Source: Rudaea sp.
Lineage (GTDB): Bacteria > Pseudomonadota > Gammaproteobacteria > Xanthomonadales > Rhodanobacteraceae
Reading direction: 5' to 3'
NCBI GenBank assembly: GCA_025451955.1
Contig: JANWJJ010000112.1
Location: 1-55,708 of the forward strand
Length of the DNA stretch: 55,708 nt
The notes under the pieces were generated by a model. It had not been told where the DNA came from. It did no database searches and was given only the letters and a program-made list of their open reading frames with translations. Position numbers and translations under genes: made by a program. Of this stretch, positions 18,231 to 29,899 are shown piece by piece (the stretch's first letter is position 1; the number at the start of each line of letters is the position of its first letter).

Positions 18231-18659
18231 ATGAGTGTTCCGCCGAATGACGTTACCGCGCCGCCGCCAGCACCTGCCGGCACACCGAGTGCAGACGAAA
18301 AGCAGTGGGCCATGTTCGCTCACTTGTCCTCAATTATCGGGGCCATCGTTACCGGCGCGTTAGGTGGTGGATGGGGATGCTTCATCGGGCCGTTGATCAT
18401 CTGGCTGGTGAAGAAAGACACCATGCCCTTCGTCAACGATCAGGGCAAGGAAGCGCTGAATTTCAATATCACCGTGGCGATCGTCTTTCTCGCTCTGCTG
18501 ATCCTGTCGATCATGACATTCGGCATCGGTCTGATCATCGCGGTTCCGTTGTGGATCATCGTCGGTATCGCCTGGCTGGTTTTCACCATCATCGCCGCGA
18601 TCAAGGCGAGCGAAGGTGTGGCCTACCGCTATCCGGTGTGTCTGCGTCTGATCAAATAA
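18231..18659 (+). CDS. DUF4870-family small membrane protein
   Basis: 142 residues. A Pro/Ala-rich soluble N-terminus (about 24 residues) precedes EKQWAMFAHLSSIIGAIVTG, the usual DUF4870 opening, then GPLIIWLVKKDTMPFVNDQG, in which the charged DQGKEALNFN motif is strongly conserved. Three to four membrane helices are predicted (about 32-46, 50-62, 84-101, 106-130). The family resembles Tic20 chloroplast import proteins but its bacterial function is unknown. The start is well supported by GGGGAG at 18220-18225. It is monocistronic, between pmbA and the oppositely oriented ispA operon; the two stops are 9 bases apart. Confidence 0.9.
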   Translation: MSVPPNDVTAPPPAPAGTPSADEKQWAMFAHLSSIIGAIVTGALGGGWGCFIGPLIIWLVKKDTMPFVNDQGKEALNFNITVAIVFLALLILSIMTFGIGLIIAVPLWIIVGIAWLVFTIIAAIKASEGVAYRYPVCLRLIK

Positions 18660-18668
18660 AACCGCAAG

Positions 18669-19586
18669 TCAACTCGCGCGCTCGGCGACATAATGCGCCA
18701 GCGCGACGAGTTCATGCAGGCGCGCACCGAACGGTTGCAACGCGGCGATGGCCGCTTCGGTCAATTCTGTGAGTTGATTGTGCGAGGCGGCCATGCCGAG
18801 AATCGCCGGATAGGTCGGCTTCGCGTTTGCCGCATCCTTGCCGACCGTTTTGCCGGTGACGGCGCTGTCGCCTTCCACGTCGATGATGTCGTCGCGAATC
18901 TGGAAAGCCAGACCGATGCAATGGCCGTAGCGATCCAGCGCCGCCAGTGCGGTGTCGTCGCGGCAACCGGCGGCAAGCGCGCCGAGTCGTACCGAGGCGC
19001 GAATCAGCGCTCCGGTTTTGTATACATGCATGCGTTCCAGTTCGTCCGCAGTCAGGCGTTGACCCACGGCGCCGAGGTCGAATGCCTGGCCGCCGGCCAT
19101 GCCGTGCGATCCGCAGGCTGCCGCCAGCGTGCGCAGCATTTCCACATGATTACCCTGCTCGCTGCGCAGGGCCGGATCGTGTGCGAGCACCTCGAACGCA
19201 AGCGCCTGCAAGGCGTCGCCGGCGAGTATCGCCAGCGCTTCGCCGAAGACAACATGACACGTCGGTCGGCCGCGCCGCAGGTCGTCGTCATCCATCGCCG
19301 GCAGATCGTCGTGCACCAGTGAATAGGCGTGAACGATTTCGACCGCGGCGGCGGTGGCATCCAGCCGTTCGAGACTTGTTCCAAGCGCCGTTCCCGTGGC
19401 GTAGACAAGCACCGGGCGCAGGCGTTTGCCGCCGCCGAGCACGGCGTAGCGCATCGCCCGATGCAAGTCGTTAGGCGGCTGGTTTTCTGCCGGCAACACG
19501 CGCGCGAGCGCGGCGTCGGCGCGCGCGCCATAGGTGGTCAGCATCGTTGCGGTCAGCGCCGACGGCGGGTCAAGGCAGCGGGTCAA
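18669..19586 (-). CDS. ispA: (2E,6E)-Farnesyl diphosphate synthase
   Basis: 305 residues from TTG 19586. IspA condenses IPP with DMAPP and GPP to farnesyl diphosphate for quinones and undecaprenyl phosphate. The motifs are GGGKRLRP for substrate binding, the first aspartate-rich motif [17 protein letters not shown] (DDxxxxD type) and the second, [12 protein letters not shown] (DDxxD). The TTG overlaps the xseB stop as TTGA, suggesting coupling; an ATG 14 codons downstream (19544) would remove residues that relatives keep in length, so TTG is slightly preferred. In many relatives dxs follows ispA; here the cluster ends at ispA. Confidence 0.93.
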   Translation of the reverse strand: MTRCLDPPSALTATMLTTYGARADAALARVLPAENQPPNDLHRAMRYAVLGGGKRLRPVLVYATGTALGTSLERLDATAAAVEIVHAYSLVHDDLPAMDDDDLRRGRPTCHVVFGEALAILAGDALQALAFEVLAHDPALRSEQGNHVEMLRTLAAACGSHGMAGGQAFDLGAVGQRLTADELERMHVYKTGALIRASVRLGALAAGCRDDTALAALDRYGHCIGLAFQIRDDIIDVEGDSAVTGKTVGKDAANAKPTYPAILGMAASHNQLTELTEAAIAALQPFGARLHELVALAHYVAERAS

Positions 19587-19858
19587 GGAGTGTCCGGCTC
19601 AAAGTCGTCCGCGGCGTCTGGTTGTTCCGGATCCGACAGCAGCTTGACCCGCAGTTCGGCTTGTTCCAGCGCACCCTGGCAATTGCGGTACAAGGCAATG
19701 CCGCGCTCGAAGGATTTGAGCGAATCGTCCAGGCTTTGATCGCCCTGTTCCATCTTCGCGACCAGGTGTTCCAGTTCGTCGAGCGACTTCTCGAATTCGG
19801 CGACCTGGTTGGGGGCGATCCGGTCGGATTCGGCGGGCTTGCTGACAGTTTTCGGCAT
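19583..19858 (-). CDS. xseB: Exodeoxyribonuclease VII small subunit
   Basis: 91 residues. XseB binds XseA to form the exonuclease that degrades single-stranded DNA. The core [20 protein letters not shown] followed by [20 protein letters not shown] is the classic two-helix XseB signature (with the LEQGD-like turn). The acidic tail is variable. The stop overlaps the ispA start by four bases (TTGA), the common xseB-ispA coupling, and the gene follows tilS by 10 bases. Confidence 0.94.
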   Translation of the reverse strand: MPKTVSKPAESDRIAPNQVAEFEKSLDELEHLVAKMEQGDQSLDDSLKSFERGIALYRNCQGALEQAELRVKLLSDPEQPDAADDFEPDTP

Positions 19859-19868
19859 GGCGCGGAAA

Positions 19869-21215
19869 CTACCTCAGTGGCGCGGCGGAATCAATGCCGG
19901 GCCGCGCTTGCGTCCATACGATATGCGCGTCGTGGCGTGCGCACAGTTCACTGGCCGTGGCACCGAGAATCAGATCACCCGCCGCAATCAGCTCGTCATC
20001 TGCAAAAACAAGGGGAATGCGCTCGCGCAGCCAGGGCGGAATTCCCGCTTCCTGCAAGAGCGAACGCAACTCGCGCGCGTGCGCGTGGCCGGCGGGTTTC
20101 ATGCGTTCGCCGCCGCGGCGATAGCGCACTTGCAGGGACGAAGCCAGACGCACGTCGCACGCGGTCTTGTCTTTGAGTGTGAGCGTGCCGCCATCCGGCA
20201 GGTTCAGTGCGACACCATCCCAGACAGCTTCCCAGTCTGGCGATACGGATGCCAGCGGCGGCATGGCGTAGAGCATATCGCGATAGCGGCGGATTTCGGC
20301 GCCGCGCCAACTGATGCAGGGCAGGCGATCTTCGCCGGCCTCGCGCAACTGGCGCTCGAGTTCGGCGACGTGAAAATGTGCCGGCTCGGGAAGATCGAGT
20401 TGGCGCAGCCACAGCCGCAACACGGGATCGCGCAAGGCATCAGGCAGATCGAGCCAGGGTTGCCAGCGCAGGGTCGCCGGGTCGACGCCTCGAAGATGCG
20501 TCAGCGCGTGCTGCGTTTCGGCCGCGATGAAATCCGCAGCGGCACGCGCCCATCCGGCGCTGTGCGCGAGCGCAATCGGCGCATCCGGCCAGTGTTGCGC
20601 CAGTCGTGGCAGGATTTCATGGCGCAGGAAATTGCGTCGCAGGTGGGTGTCGGCATTGCTCGGATCGTCGATCCAGTGCAGCGCGTGCATGTGCGCGTAG
20701 GCGGCCAGGTCCTCGTGCGCCAGGCCGAGCAGCGGCCGCCACAAGTAGCCTTTTCCACATTGACGCAAAGTGCGCATGCCGCCGAGACCTTCCGGTCCGG
20801 CACCGCGCAGCAGTTTGAGCAGGATGGTTTCGGCCTGATCGTCGGCGTGGTGCGCGAGCGCCAGGATTTCGGTGGCGGCGAGCTGTTCGGCGTACGCGGC
20901 ATGACGTGCCTGACGCGCCGCCGCTTCCGGGCCGCTGTCCGTGGGTTGCGCGACCTTGACCTTGACGATCGTCAGGGCAATGCCGAATCCGGCGGCGAAG
21001 GCGTGACAGTGCTGCGCCCAACGCGCGCTGTCGGGGTGCAGGCCGTGATCGACGTGGATGGCGCGCAATCCGCGTTCGCGCGCGACCGGAATTTGCGCCA
21101 GTGCGTGCAGCAACACGGTCGAATCCATGCCGCCGCTGAAGGCCACGACCAGCGCACCCGGCGGTAGTTGCGCCAGGCTGGCGTGCAGCGTGGCGATGAC
21201 GACATTCTGTGACAT
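19869..21215 (-). CDS. tilS: tRNA(Ile)-lysidine synthase
   Basis: 448 residues. TilS attaches lysine to C34 of the CAU-anticodon tRNA-Ile so that it reads AUA. The PP-loop ATP-binding motif [13 protein letters not shown] is at residues 26-38, followed by [18 protein letters not shown] and [16 protein letters not shown]. The [19 protein letters not shown] motif is intact. The C-terminal region retains the TilS substrate-binding part ([20 protein letters not shown]). It heads the tilS-xseB-ispA transcript. The accA gene, a frequent tilS neighbour, lies just beyond the small membrane protein gene. Confidence 0.95.
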   Translation of the reverse strand: MSQNVVIATLHASLAQLPPGALVVAFSGGMDSTVLLHALAQIPVARERGLRAIHVDHGLHPDSARWAQHCHAFAAGFGIALTIVKVKVAQPTDSGPEAAARQARHAAYAEQLAATEILALAHHADDQAETILLKLLRGAGPEGLGGMRTLRQCGKGYLWRPLLGLAHEDLAAYAHMHALHWIDDPSNADTHLRRNFLRHEILPRLAQHWPDAPIALAHSAGWARAAADFIAAETQHALTHLRGVDPATLRWQPWLDLPDALRDPVLRLWLRQLDLPEPAHFHVAELERQLREAGEDRLPCISWRGAEIRRYRDMLYAMPPLASVSPDWEAVWDGVALNLPDGGTLTLKDKTACDVRLASSLQVRYRRGGERMKPAGHAHARELRSLLQEAGIPPWLRERIPLVFADDELIAAGDLILGATASELCARHDAHIVWTQARPGIDSAAPLR

Positions 21216-21318
21216 AGGCGCATGGTGCCAGAAGCGCTTGCGCCGGGCATCAGCGCAGGCTATGGTCGCCCCGTTTGCCGGACCCGGCAGACAACAACGT
21301 TATGGGGAGGAAGTCGAG

Positions 21319-21603
21319 ATGGTTATCAAACGTGTTGCGGTACTCAAACTGGCAGTTTTTCAGGCAGCAATGATGGCGGCGTTCGGCTTGCTGGCGGCGC
21401 TGATGATGATGATGTTCGGCAGCATGTTCAGCGGTTTGTTCGGCCAAAGCAGCGGCATGGCCGGAATGGCCGGCGGGATTGCGGCGCTGATTATCCTGCC
21501 GATTTTGTACGGCATCTTCGGGTTCATCGCCGGAGCGATCGGCGCGGCGCTGTATAACCTGATCGCCGGGATCGTGGGCGGGATCGAGCTCGAAGTCGAG
21601 TAA
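21319..21603 (+). CDS. Small membrane protein, DUF3566-like
   Basis: 94 residues with a strong ribosome-binding site (GGGGAGG, 21304-21310). The start VIKRVAVLKLAVFQAAMMAA resembles the DUF3566 opening (short basic strand, then a first helix). A first hydrophobic segment covers about 11-36, containing a run of Met residues. A Gly/Met-rich loop (SGLFGQSSGMAGMAGG) follows. A second hydrophobic stretch from about 54 to 88 may hold one or two helices. The function is unknown. It is transcribed alone, divergent from tilS and ending 9 bases before the end of leftward accA. The DUF3566 assignment is by resemblance only. Confidence 0.75.
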   Translation: MVIKRVAVLKLAVFQAAMMAAFGLLAALMMMMFGSMFSGLFGQSSGMAGMAGGIAALIILPILYGIFGFIAGAIGAALYNLIAGIVGGIELEVE

Positions 21604-21612
21604 GCGGCAAGT

Positions 21613-22572
21613 CTACGCCGCTTTGTAGGCACCATAGCGGCGCAGACGCTTATAGCGCTGCTCGATCAGCGTGGCGGCGTCGCTGCGTTCCAGTTCGTCA
21701 AGCTGATTGAGCAGCACCGCCTTGAGCCGAATGGCCATGGCATGCGGGTCGCGGTGCGCGCCGCCGAGTGGCTCCCGCACGACCTTGTCGATCAGGCCAA
21801 GTTCGAGCAGACGCGGCGCGGTCAAACCTAGGGCTTCTGCGGCATCCTTGGCCTTGTCCGCGCTCTTCCACAGGATCGATGCGCAGCCTTCGGGCGAAAT
21901 CACCGAATACGTGGAATATTGCAGCATGGTTGTGCGGTCGCCGACGCCAATGGCGAGCGCACCGCCGGAACCGCCTTCACCGATCACCGTGCACACAATT
22001 GGCACCTTGAATTGCGCCATTTCCAGCAAGTTGCGCGCGATCGCTTCGCTCTGGCCGCGTTCCTCAGCGCCGACCCCGGGATAGGCGCCGGGCGTGTCGA
22101 TGAACGTGAAAATGGGCATCTTGAAGCGCTCGGCCATCTGCATCAGACGCAGCGCCTTGCGATAACCTTCCGGCCGCGGCATGCCGAAATTGCGCTTGAT
22201 CTTGGTCTTGGTGTCGCGGCCTTTCTGATGGCCGATCAGCATGATCGAGCGGCCGTCGATGCGGGCGAGGCCGCCGACGATAGCCGCGTCATCGGCATAG
22301 GCGCGGTCGCCGGCCAGCTCATGAAATTCTTCGCAGATAGCCTGCACATAGTCGAGCGTATACGGGCGCGACGGATGCCGTGCGAGCTGGGCGATCTGCC
22401 ACGGCGTTAGATTGCGGAAAATATCCGCGGTCTTGTGCCGCAACTTGTCCTTGAGCCGGCCGACCTCGTCCTCGATGTTGAATGCCTGGCCATGGCTGGC
22501 ATGCCGCAGCTCCTGGATTTTTCCTTCCAGTTCGGCGATAGGCTGTTCGAAATCGAGGAAATTCGGGTTCAT
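21613..22572 (-). CDS. accA: Acetyl-CoA carboxylase carboxyltransferase subunit alpha
   Basis: 319 residues, the family length. AccA with AccD transfers the carboxyl group from carboxybiotin to acetyl-CoA, the committed step of fatty-acid synthesis. The N-terminal helix [19 protein letters not shown], then [60 protein letters not shown] and [16 protein letters not shown] (oxyanion region) are all canonical. ATG 22572 is unambiguous. A TATAAT box lies about 37 bases upstream. Confidence 0.97.
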   Translation of the reverse strand: MNPNFLDFEQPIAELEGKIQELRHASHGQAFNIEDEVGRLKDKLRHKTADIFRNLTPWQIAQLARHPSRPYTLDYVQAICEEFHELAGDRAYADDAAIVGGLARIDGRSIMLIGHQKGRDTKTKIKRNFGMPRPEGYRKALRLMQMAERFKMPIFTFIDTPGAYPGVGAEERGQSEAIARNLLEMAQFKVPIVCTVIGEGGSGGALAIGVGDRTTMLQYSTYSVISPEGCASILWKSADKAKDAAEALGLTAPRLLELGLIDKVVREPLGGAHRDPHAMAIRLKAVLLNQLDELERSDAATLIEQRYKRLRRYGAYKAA

Positions 22573-22608
22573 TCGACGAAACGGTGTCTACCCAGGCACA
22601 AGCGCCGG

Positions 22609-22614
22609 ATTATA
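22609..22614 (-). promoter_or_regulatory. Candidate -10 box of the accA promoter
   Basis: A perfect TATAAT on the minus strand lies 37 bases upstream of the accA ATG. No good -35 is visible 16-18 bases further upstream (GCTTTC-like), so the promoter may be activator-dependent or rely on the -10 alone. Confidence 0.5.
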
Positions 22615-22704
22615 GCCGCAGCCGGGTCGCGAAAGCCCGTGTGCATTGTTGGGTCGCTTGCAATCGGAAGGTGGTTGTAGCAGGCAGCATCACGAGCGTG
22701 GCTG

Positions 22705-23010
22705 CTATTTTCGCTGGGCTTTCGACCGGCGTGTGCTTGCCTGACTACGCGATGCCTCACTCTCTTTAAACAGTTCCTGGACTTGCACGCCGAGCCCTTC
22801 CGCAACGCGGTGCAGGCTACGCATGGTCAGATTGCGCGTACCGCGTTCCACGTCGCCATAGTAGGCGCGATTGGCGGCGATCTTGTCGGCAGTGATTTGC
22901 ATTGGATAGAACTCGGTGCTGGCGGGCGTGCAATTGAAGTGTTCGCGGCACCGATGGTAGATGATGCCAGTGCCGTATATTTCGTAGTTGATCCGAATTG
23001 ATCGCGTCAA
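22705..23010 (-). CDS. Small XRE-type helix-turn-helix protein, possibly degenerate
   Basis: 101 residues from TTG 23010, or 65 from ATG 22902. Residues 38-75 carry the second half of an XRE (Cro/C1-type) DNA-binding domain: QITADKIAANRAYYGDVERG, then TRNLTMRSLHRVAEGLGVQV, with the conserved recognition-helix and ERG-x-RN signature. The expected first helix (LRxxRxxxGLSQ) is not recognisable; a Cys/His/Tyr-containing sequence stands in its place, and the other two frames of that stretch do not supply it either. This may therefore be a decayed regulator or an N-terminally diverged one. It lies between lptB and accA on the same strand, where rpoN usually follows lptB. The tail is Ser/Arg/Lys-rich. 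Confidence 0.6.
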   Translation of the reverse strand: MTRSIRINYEIYGTGIIYHRCREHFNCTPASTEFYPMQITADKIAANRAYYGDVERGTRNLTMRSLHRVAEGLGVQVQELFKESEASRSQASTRRSKAQRK

Positions 23011-23030
23011 TGGTTCAGATTGAGCTTGTC

Positions 23031-23750
23031 CTACATCCTGAATTCCCTGCCCAAGTACACCTCGCGCACCTGGTCGTTGGCCAGCACGTCGGCGGGTGAG
23101 CCTTTGGCGAGCACGGCACCGTCGCTCATGATGTAGGCGCGGTCGCAGATGCCGAGGGTTTCGCGCACGTTGTGGTCGGTGATCAGGATGCCGATGCCGC
23201 GCGCTTTCAACTGGCGCACGATGCGCTGGATTTCCACCACCGAGATCGGATCGATGCCGGCGAAGGGTTCGTCGAGCAGCATGAAGCGCGGCTTGGCCGC
23301 GAGCGCGCGGGTGATTTCCACGCGCCGGCGTTCGCCGCCGGAAAGACTCACACCTTTGCTGTCGGCGATGTGCGCGATCTGCAATTCTTCGAGCAGCGTG
23401 TCTAGTTCGGCGTGGCGTCCGGCGGCATCCAGGTCGGTGCGCAGTTCCAGAATTGCCAACACGTTTTCGGCCACGGTCAGACGACGGAACACCGATGGTT
23501 CTTGCGGCAGATAACCCACGCCCAGGCGCGCGCGCGCGTGCATCGGCATCTGGGTGATGTCGTGATCGTCCAGGGTGATGCGGCCGGCGTCGGTGCCGAT
23601 CAGGCCGACCACCATGTAGAACGTGGTGGTCTTGCCGGCACCGTTCGGGCCGAGCAGGCCGACGACTTCGCCCTGTTCCAGGCTGAAGTCGAAATCGCGC
23701 ACCACGGCACGGCCGCGAAAACTTTTCTGCAGGCCGACGGCATTGAGCAT
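23031..23750 (-). CDS. lptB: LPS export ABC transporter ATP-binding protein LptB
   Basis: 239 residues. LptB is the cytoplasmic ATPase that powers LPS extraction by LptFG and transport through LptC and LptA. Walker A is [13 protein letters not shown], the ABC signature [11 protein letters not shown], Walker [14 protein letters not shown], and the switch His lies in [25 protein letters not shown] is the LptB-type Q-loop region. The ATG at 23750 overlaps the lptA stop as TGATG; the in-frame extension upstream is antisense-like low-quality sequence and is rejected. The absence of rpoN immediately downstream is unusual. Confidence 0.97.
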   Translation of the reverse strand: MLNAVGLQKSFRGRAVVRDFDFSLEQGEVVGLLGPNGAGKTTTFYMVVGLIGTDAGRITLDDHDITQMPMHARARLGVGYLPQEPSVFRRLTVAENVLAILELRTDLDAAGRHAELDTLLEELQIAHIADSKGVSLSGGERRRVEITRALAAKPRFMLLDEPFAGIDPISVVEIQRIVRQLKARGIGILITDHNVRETLGICDRAYIMSDGAVLAKGSPADVLANDQVREVYLGREFRM

Positions 23751-24403
23751 CAGCGCGGCTCTTTTTGCCCGACCGCGGCTTTTGCCGCCTTCGGTTTCGG
23801 CGTACCGGGATAGCCGCAGTTGTCGGTGGATTGCGCCGGCGGTTGTTTGTTTTTCGGTTCCATCACCAGATGCACGCGACTGGTCGGCGAATTGTCGCCG
23901 CTTTCCATTTCTCCGGTGTTGGTGTTGTAGGTCATGTGCTCGCCGTGGAATTCGCCCTTGCCTTTTTGCACGACGACGACGTGACCGGTCAGGATGGCGA
24001 TGCCCGTGTCGTTGTGATAGTCGATGGTATCGGCATCGGCGGTCATCAGGCCGCAATCGCCATCGTGCACTTGTTGCATATGGGCCTGATCGCCGGTCAT
24101 CAGCACGCGCGTCAGACTGCCGTAATTGCCCTTCGCGTCGGCCACGCCACTCGGGTTTTGATAGATCGTGGCGTGATCGGCGTTTGCCTTCATCGAGCCT
24201 TGCGTCATCACCACGTTGCCGTCCATGCGCGTGATGTCCGGATCGCCGGCCTTGCCGGATTGGCTTTGCGTGGATTTCTGGTAATTGGCGTCGACATTAA
24301 GTGGCTGGGATCGATCAGTACTGAGTGCCAGTACCGCCGGCGCGAACGCGAGCGCAGTCAGACCGAATAATGCGAGGGCGGATTTATTTTTGAATGATGG
24401 CAT
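23750..24403 (-). CDS. lptA: Periplasmic LPS-transport protein LptA
   Basis: 217 residues. LptA molecules form the beta-jellyroll bridge that carries LPS across the periplasm. From ATG 24403 the protein begins with a signal peptide ([20 protein letters not shown], cleavage likely after AVLA). The OstA/LptA domain follows with [40 protein letters not shown] and [20 protein letters not shown], then a Lys/Pro-rich tail of about 40 residues. A longer start at 24433 would put ten polar residues before the signal and is less likely. It overlaps the end of lptC by 20 bases and lptB by one. Confidence 0.92.
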   Translation of the reverse strand: MPSFKNKSALALFGLTALAFAPAVLALSTDRSQPLNVDANYQKSTQSQSGKAGDPDITRMDGNVVMTQGSMKANADHATIYQNPSGVADAKGNYGSLTRVLMTGDQAHMQQVHDGDCGLMTADADTIDYHNDTGIAILTGHVVVVQKGKGEFHGEHMTYNTNTGEMESGDNSPTSRVHLVMEPKNKQPPAQSTDNCGYPGTPKPKAAKAAVGQKEPR

Positions 24404-25004
24404 GATGTGTGGGCAACGATATCCAGTGAACATCCGAAAGCAGCTCGACGGTTTTCAATCCCAGATCGGCCTTCATGCCGACGCCGTGCGCGATGCGGTT
24501 GGGATCGGTGATCGTGGTCAGGGCGTCGGTTTGCAATTTTTTTTCCGTGGGCGCCGGTGTGGTCGATTTCTTGTCCTTGGGCGTGGTCGTGATGGTCAGG
24601 TCGGACGTCAGCAACTGTACCGGATCGACTTTCGCGGTCGCCAGCCGATGCATGTCGACCTTGCCTTCGAGCCGCATGATGGTGCCGTCCTTGTTGACCC
24701 AGGCCGAATCCGACGTACCTTTCCACAGGTTCTGGCTATTGTCGACGATTTCGTAATTCGGTGTAGCGACAAAAATCGAGCCGTCGTCTTCCTTGCGCGC
24801 CAGCCGCGGTCCGCTCACGGTGAACGAAAGCGCGCCGTCGTCGCCGAGTGCATTCAGGGTGAAATCGGTCAGGGTGTAATCCGATCGCGGCGGGCCGACG
24901 AATTCGTTGCCGTTGTCGCGTGGCGCGAACACCCACACCAGCGCCTGCGTCGCCAGCGCGACGATGGCGAGAATGAGAACGGTCAGGATCAGTTTGCGTT
25001 CCAT
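24384..25004 (-). CDS. lptC: LPS export protein LptC
   Basis: 206 residues. LptC is the single-span inner-membrane protein passing LPS from LptFG to LptA. One N-terminal helix (residues 5-24, LILTVLILAIVALATQALVW) is followed by periplasmic beta-jellyroll sequence (SDYTLTDFTLNALGDDGALS, MRLEGKVDMHRLATAKVDPV, SDLTITTTPKD, LKTVELLSDVHW). A Lys/Thr/Pro insertion near 140-155 is uncommon. The start overlaps the kdsC stop (TGATG), and lptA begins inside its 3' end. The kdsD-kdsC-lptC-lptA-lptB order is standard. Confidence 0.93.
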   Translation of the reverse strand: MERKLILTVLILAIVALATQALVWVFAPRDNGNEFVGPPRSDYTLTDFTLNALGDDGALSFTVSGPRLARKEDDGSIFVATPNYEIVDNSQNLWKGTSDSAWVNKDGTIMRLEGKVDMHRLATAKVDPVQLLTSDLTITTTPKDKKSTTPAPTEKKLQTDALTTITDPNRIAHGVGMKADLGLKTVELLSDVHWISLPTHHAIIQK

Positions 25005-25552
25005 CACGAGAACTGTTCGAGTTCGGTTTGCGCCTTGCCCTGCGCGGCGAGTAGCAGATCGCAGACTTCGCGCACGGCGCCTTCGCCGCCACGCAGTTGT
25101 GTGCGCCAGTGCGCGTGATCGCGTACCCAGGGATGCGCATTGGCCACGGCGACGGCGAGGCCGACGCGCCGCATCACCGCCAGATCCGGCAAATCGTCGC
25201 CGCAGTAGCAGCACTGTCCGGGCGCGAGTTTCAGCGCGTGGATCAGTTGTTCGTAGCAGGCCAGCTTGCTGGTTTGATCCTGATAGACATGCGCGATGCC
25301 CAGCTCGGCCGTGCGTTCGGTGACCATGTGGCTCATGCGCGCGGTGATGATCGCCACTTCGATGCCGTTGGCCATCAGCCGCTTCAGCCCGAATCCATCG
25401 TGGACGTGAAACGCCTTCAGCTCGCGTCCGTCGTCGGCATACAAAAGCCGGCCATCGGTCAGCACGCCGTCCACGTCGAACATCGCCAGCTTTACCTGCG
25501 CGGCGCGTTCGCGGATGCCGGCGGGCAAATCGTTGTAGTGGGAGTAGGGCAT
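25004..25552 (-). CDS. kdsC: 3-deoxy-D-manno-octulosonate 8-phosphate phosphatase
   Basis: 182 residues, a cap-less (C0) HAD phosphatase that releases Kdo from Kdo-8-phosphate for lipid A core synthesis. The HAD nucleophile motif I is FDVDGVLTDGRL, motif II is IITARMS and motif IV is YCGDDLPDLAVM. The C-terminus REVCDLLLAAQGK is the conserved tail that inserts into the neighbouring subunit's active site in the tetramer. It ends in TGATG overlapping lptC. kdsD lies 93 bases upstream on the same strand. Confidence 0.96.
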   Translation of the reverse strand: MPYSHYNDLPAGIRERAAQVKLAMFDVDGVLTDGRLLYADDGRELKAFHVHDGFGLKRLMANGIEVAIITARMSHMVTERTAELGIAHVYQDQTSKLACYEQLIHALKLAPGQCCYCGDDLPDLAVMRRVGLAVAVANAHPWVRDHAHWRTQLRGGEGAVREVCDLLLAAQGKAQTELEQFS

Positions 25553-25645
25553 GTGCGCGCGAGACCGGGCATCGGCAAGGACTGGAGTGCGAAGCGTAGC
25601 AGCAGCGCGTTACCGATTCCCAGTTCCGGACTGGCTATGCCGGCC

Positions 25646-26671
25646 TCAGACCACGCGCGCGCGCAGCAGGTCGTGGATGTTGAGCGCGCCAACGACGTGT
25701 TGATCGGCATCGACCACCAGCAAGGCGTGAATTTTGTGCGCTTCCATCAGGCGCGCGGCTTCGATGGCGAGTTTGTCGCCGGTAATGGTCTTGGGTTGCG
25801 CCGTCATCAGCGCGGTGACCGGGGTCGTGCGCAGATCGACGTTCTTGTTGTCCACGGCGCGGCGCAGATCGCCGTCGGTGAACACGCCGAGCAGGCGCTG
25901 CGCATTGTCCACGATCGCGGTCATGCCCAGGCCCTTGCGGGTCATTTCCATCAGGGCTTCGGACAGACTTGCGTCGGCGCTGGTGCAAGGAATCGCATTG
26001 CCGGAATGCATGATGTCGCTGATGTGCAGCAGCAGACGTCGGCCGAGACTGCCGGCCGGATGCGAGCGTGCGAAATCCTCGTCGGTGAAACCGCGCGCTT
26101 CGAGCAGGGCAATGGCCAATGCGTCGCCCATCACCAGGGCCGCGGTCGTGCTCGCCGTCGGCGCCAGACCGAGCGGGCAGGCCTCTGCGGACACACTCAC
26201 GTCCAGATGCACGTCGCCCATCGCCGCCAGCGACGAATCCGGATTGCCGGTCATCACGATCAGTGGAATGCCCTGACGCTTGATTACCGGCAGGATGGTC
26301 AGCAGTTCGTCGGTTTCGCCGGAATTGGACAGCGCCAGGACGACGTCTTTTTGCGTGATCATGCCCAGATCGCCGTGGCTGGCTTCGCCGGGGTGGACGA
26401 AGAATGCCGGTGTGCCGGTCGAGGCCAGGGTCGCGGCGATCTTGCGCGCGATGTGGCCGGATTTGCCCATGCCCGAGACGACGACGCGGCCAGGGCATTC
26501 GTACATGAGCTGGCAGGCGCGCAGGAAAGCGTCGCCGATGCGATCTTTCAACACCTCGATGGCACGTGCCTCGGTGTCGATCACAGTCGAGGCGCTGCGT
26601 TTGAGCGACGCGGCGTCGAGCATCGGGTTGGTCAGCGGCATCGTGGCGATAGCCTTCAGGCGTGCATTCAT
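25646..26671 (-). CDS. kdsD: D-arabinose 5-phosphate isomerase
   Basis: 341 residues from ATG 26671. KdsD converts ribulose 5-phosphate to arabinose 5-phosphate, the first step of Kdo synthesis. The SIS sugar-isomerase domain (residues about 40-200) shows VVVSGMGKSGHIARKIAATL, FVHPGEASHGDLGM, SNSGETDELLTILPVIK and ACPLGLAPTASTTAALVMGD. Two CBS domains follow (HSGNAIP to FTDGDLRR, and VTALMTAQPKTI to NIHDLLRARVV). Alternative starts are ATG 26641, nearer to the E. coli length, and ATG 26776, only a few bases after a plausible -10 box. The gene heads the Kdo/Lpt cluster and is divergent from ibaG. Confidence 0.94.
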   Translation of the reverse strand: MNARLKAIATMPLTNPMLDAASLKRSASTVIDTEARAIEVLKDRIGDAFLRACQLMYECPGRVVVSGMGKSGHIARKIAATLASTGTPAFFVHPGEASHGDLGMITQKDVVLALSNSGETDELLTILPVIKRQGIPLIVMTGNPDSSLAAMGDVHLDVSVSAEACPLGLAPTASTTAALVMGDALAIALLEARGFTDEDFARSHPAGSLGRRLLLHISDIMHSGNAIPCTSADASLSEALMEMTRKGLGMTAIVDNAQRLLGVFTDGDLRRAVDNKNVDLRTTPVTALMTAQPKTITGDKLAIEAARLMEAHKIHALLVVDADQHVVGALNIHDLLRARVV

Positions 26672-26786
26672 GGACGTGGTTTGTAAGGGCTGGGCTTGCA
26701 GGAACTGTGGATGCAGCAGCGAAATCGCTGGTTCGTCCCGCTCCGGGTATCTGCGACCGAGGATTTTGAGTACCATGCGCGTCCCT

Positions 26787-26792
26787 ATTGTA
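26787..26792 (-). promoter_or_regulatory. Candidate -10 box upstream of kdsD
   Basis: TACAAT (5 of 6 to consensus) on the minus strand in the 225-base divergent region between kdsD and ibaG. Transcription from it would start near 26780, leaving a leader of about 110 bases to ATG 26671, or almost none to the in-frame ATG 26776. The rest of this region shows only a short dyad (CAGCGA-AA-TCGCTG, 26717-26730). Confidence 0.4.
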
Positions 26793-26896
26793 ACCTGTCG
26801 ACCCCCTGTGCGTGTCAGGACGGTCGAAGCCAGGCCAGCGTCGCAACCACCGAGCCGCGGCTTCAAGCCCGCCGCGCGCCACAATCCGGCCCCGAG

Positions 26897-29105
<2,209 letters not shown>

Positions 29106-29178
29106 GAGATTATTCCACGAATCGGGCGACATGCAGCCTGCCATGCGCAAGCTGAACGCGACGTGTCGCGTCGGTGGG

Positions 29179-29865
29179 TCAGTTCGCCGCGAGCATGCCG
29201 TCGTCGGTCATGCACAACGGCGTGGTCATGACGCGACCATCGATTTCGACGCCGTGCGCGCCGAGCTCGACGCGGCGCTGCGCAAATAATCCGACGGCTG
29301 CTACCAGCAAGCGATGCTCCAGCGGCAGCAAGCGTGCGGCGAGCGTTGTGGCCGTATCGCCAGGTAAAACCGGCAGGCGCACCTGTGCGATCGGCGGGCC
29401 GCCATCGAGCTCCGCGGTGACGAAATGCACGCTGGCGCCATGTTGTGTGTCGCCCGCTTCGAGCACGCGCTGGTGCGTGCGCAGGCCGGGGTATTTCGGC
29501 AACAACGATGGATGGATATTGATGATTTTGCCGCGCCATCGATCGATCACGGCCGCATCGATTACGCGCATGAAGCCGGCAAGCACGATCAGATCAGGGG
29601 AAAATTCCGCCGCGCGCGCGAACAGTGCGCGATCGAAACTCGCGCGATCCGGATAATCGCGTGGCGATAGTGCCGCCGCCGCGACGCCGGCATTCTCGGC
29701 CAGCAACAACGCCGGTGCGGTGGGTTTGTCCGATAACAGCGCGCGGATGCGGATCGGCAGCTTGCCGCGCTGCTGTGCCTTGAGCAAGGCCGCGAAATTG
29801 CTGCCGCGGCCGGAGGCGAAAACGACGACCGAACAGGGACAGGTGGCAAGTGGCGTGGGCTGCAT
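29179..29865 (-). CDS. purN: Phosphoribosylglycinamide formyltransferase
   Basis: 228 residues. PurN transfers the formyl group of 10-formyl-THF to GAR in purine synthesis. The motifs are VVVFASGRGSNFAALLKA at the N-terminus, DLIVLAGFMRVIDAAVIDRW, and the catalytic Asn-His-Asp set in NIHPSLLPKYPGLRTHQRVL and the Asp of VTAELDGGPPIAQ. The order on this strand is purM then purN, as in E. coli, but a 130-base gap holding a dRS3-like repeat separates them, so the pair may be partly uncoupled. Confidence 0.96.
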   Translation of the reverse strand: MQPTPLATCPCSVVVFASGRGSNFAALLKAQQRGKLPIRIRALLSDKPTAPALLLAENAGVAAAALSPRDYPDRASFDRALFARAAEFSPDLIVLAGFMRVIDAAVIDRWRGKIINIHPSLLPKYPGLRTHQRVLEAGDTQHGASVHFVTAELDGGPPIAQVRLPVLPGDTATTLAARLLPLEHRLLVAAVGLFAQRRVELGAHGVEIDGRVMTTPLCMTDDGMLAAN

Positions 29866-29899
29866 GGTCGTGACAAGATAAGGGTTGTGCTTCTTTGCT

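Noticed and set aside
23751-24056. An in-frame extension upstream of lptB to 24056.
   Set aside because: It is composed of Arg/His-rich low-quality residues that overlap the conserved lptA gene, and lptB has a normal ATG coupled to the lptA stop.
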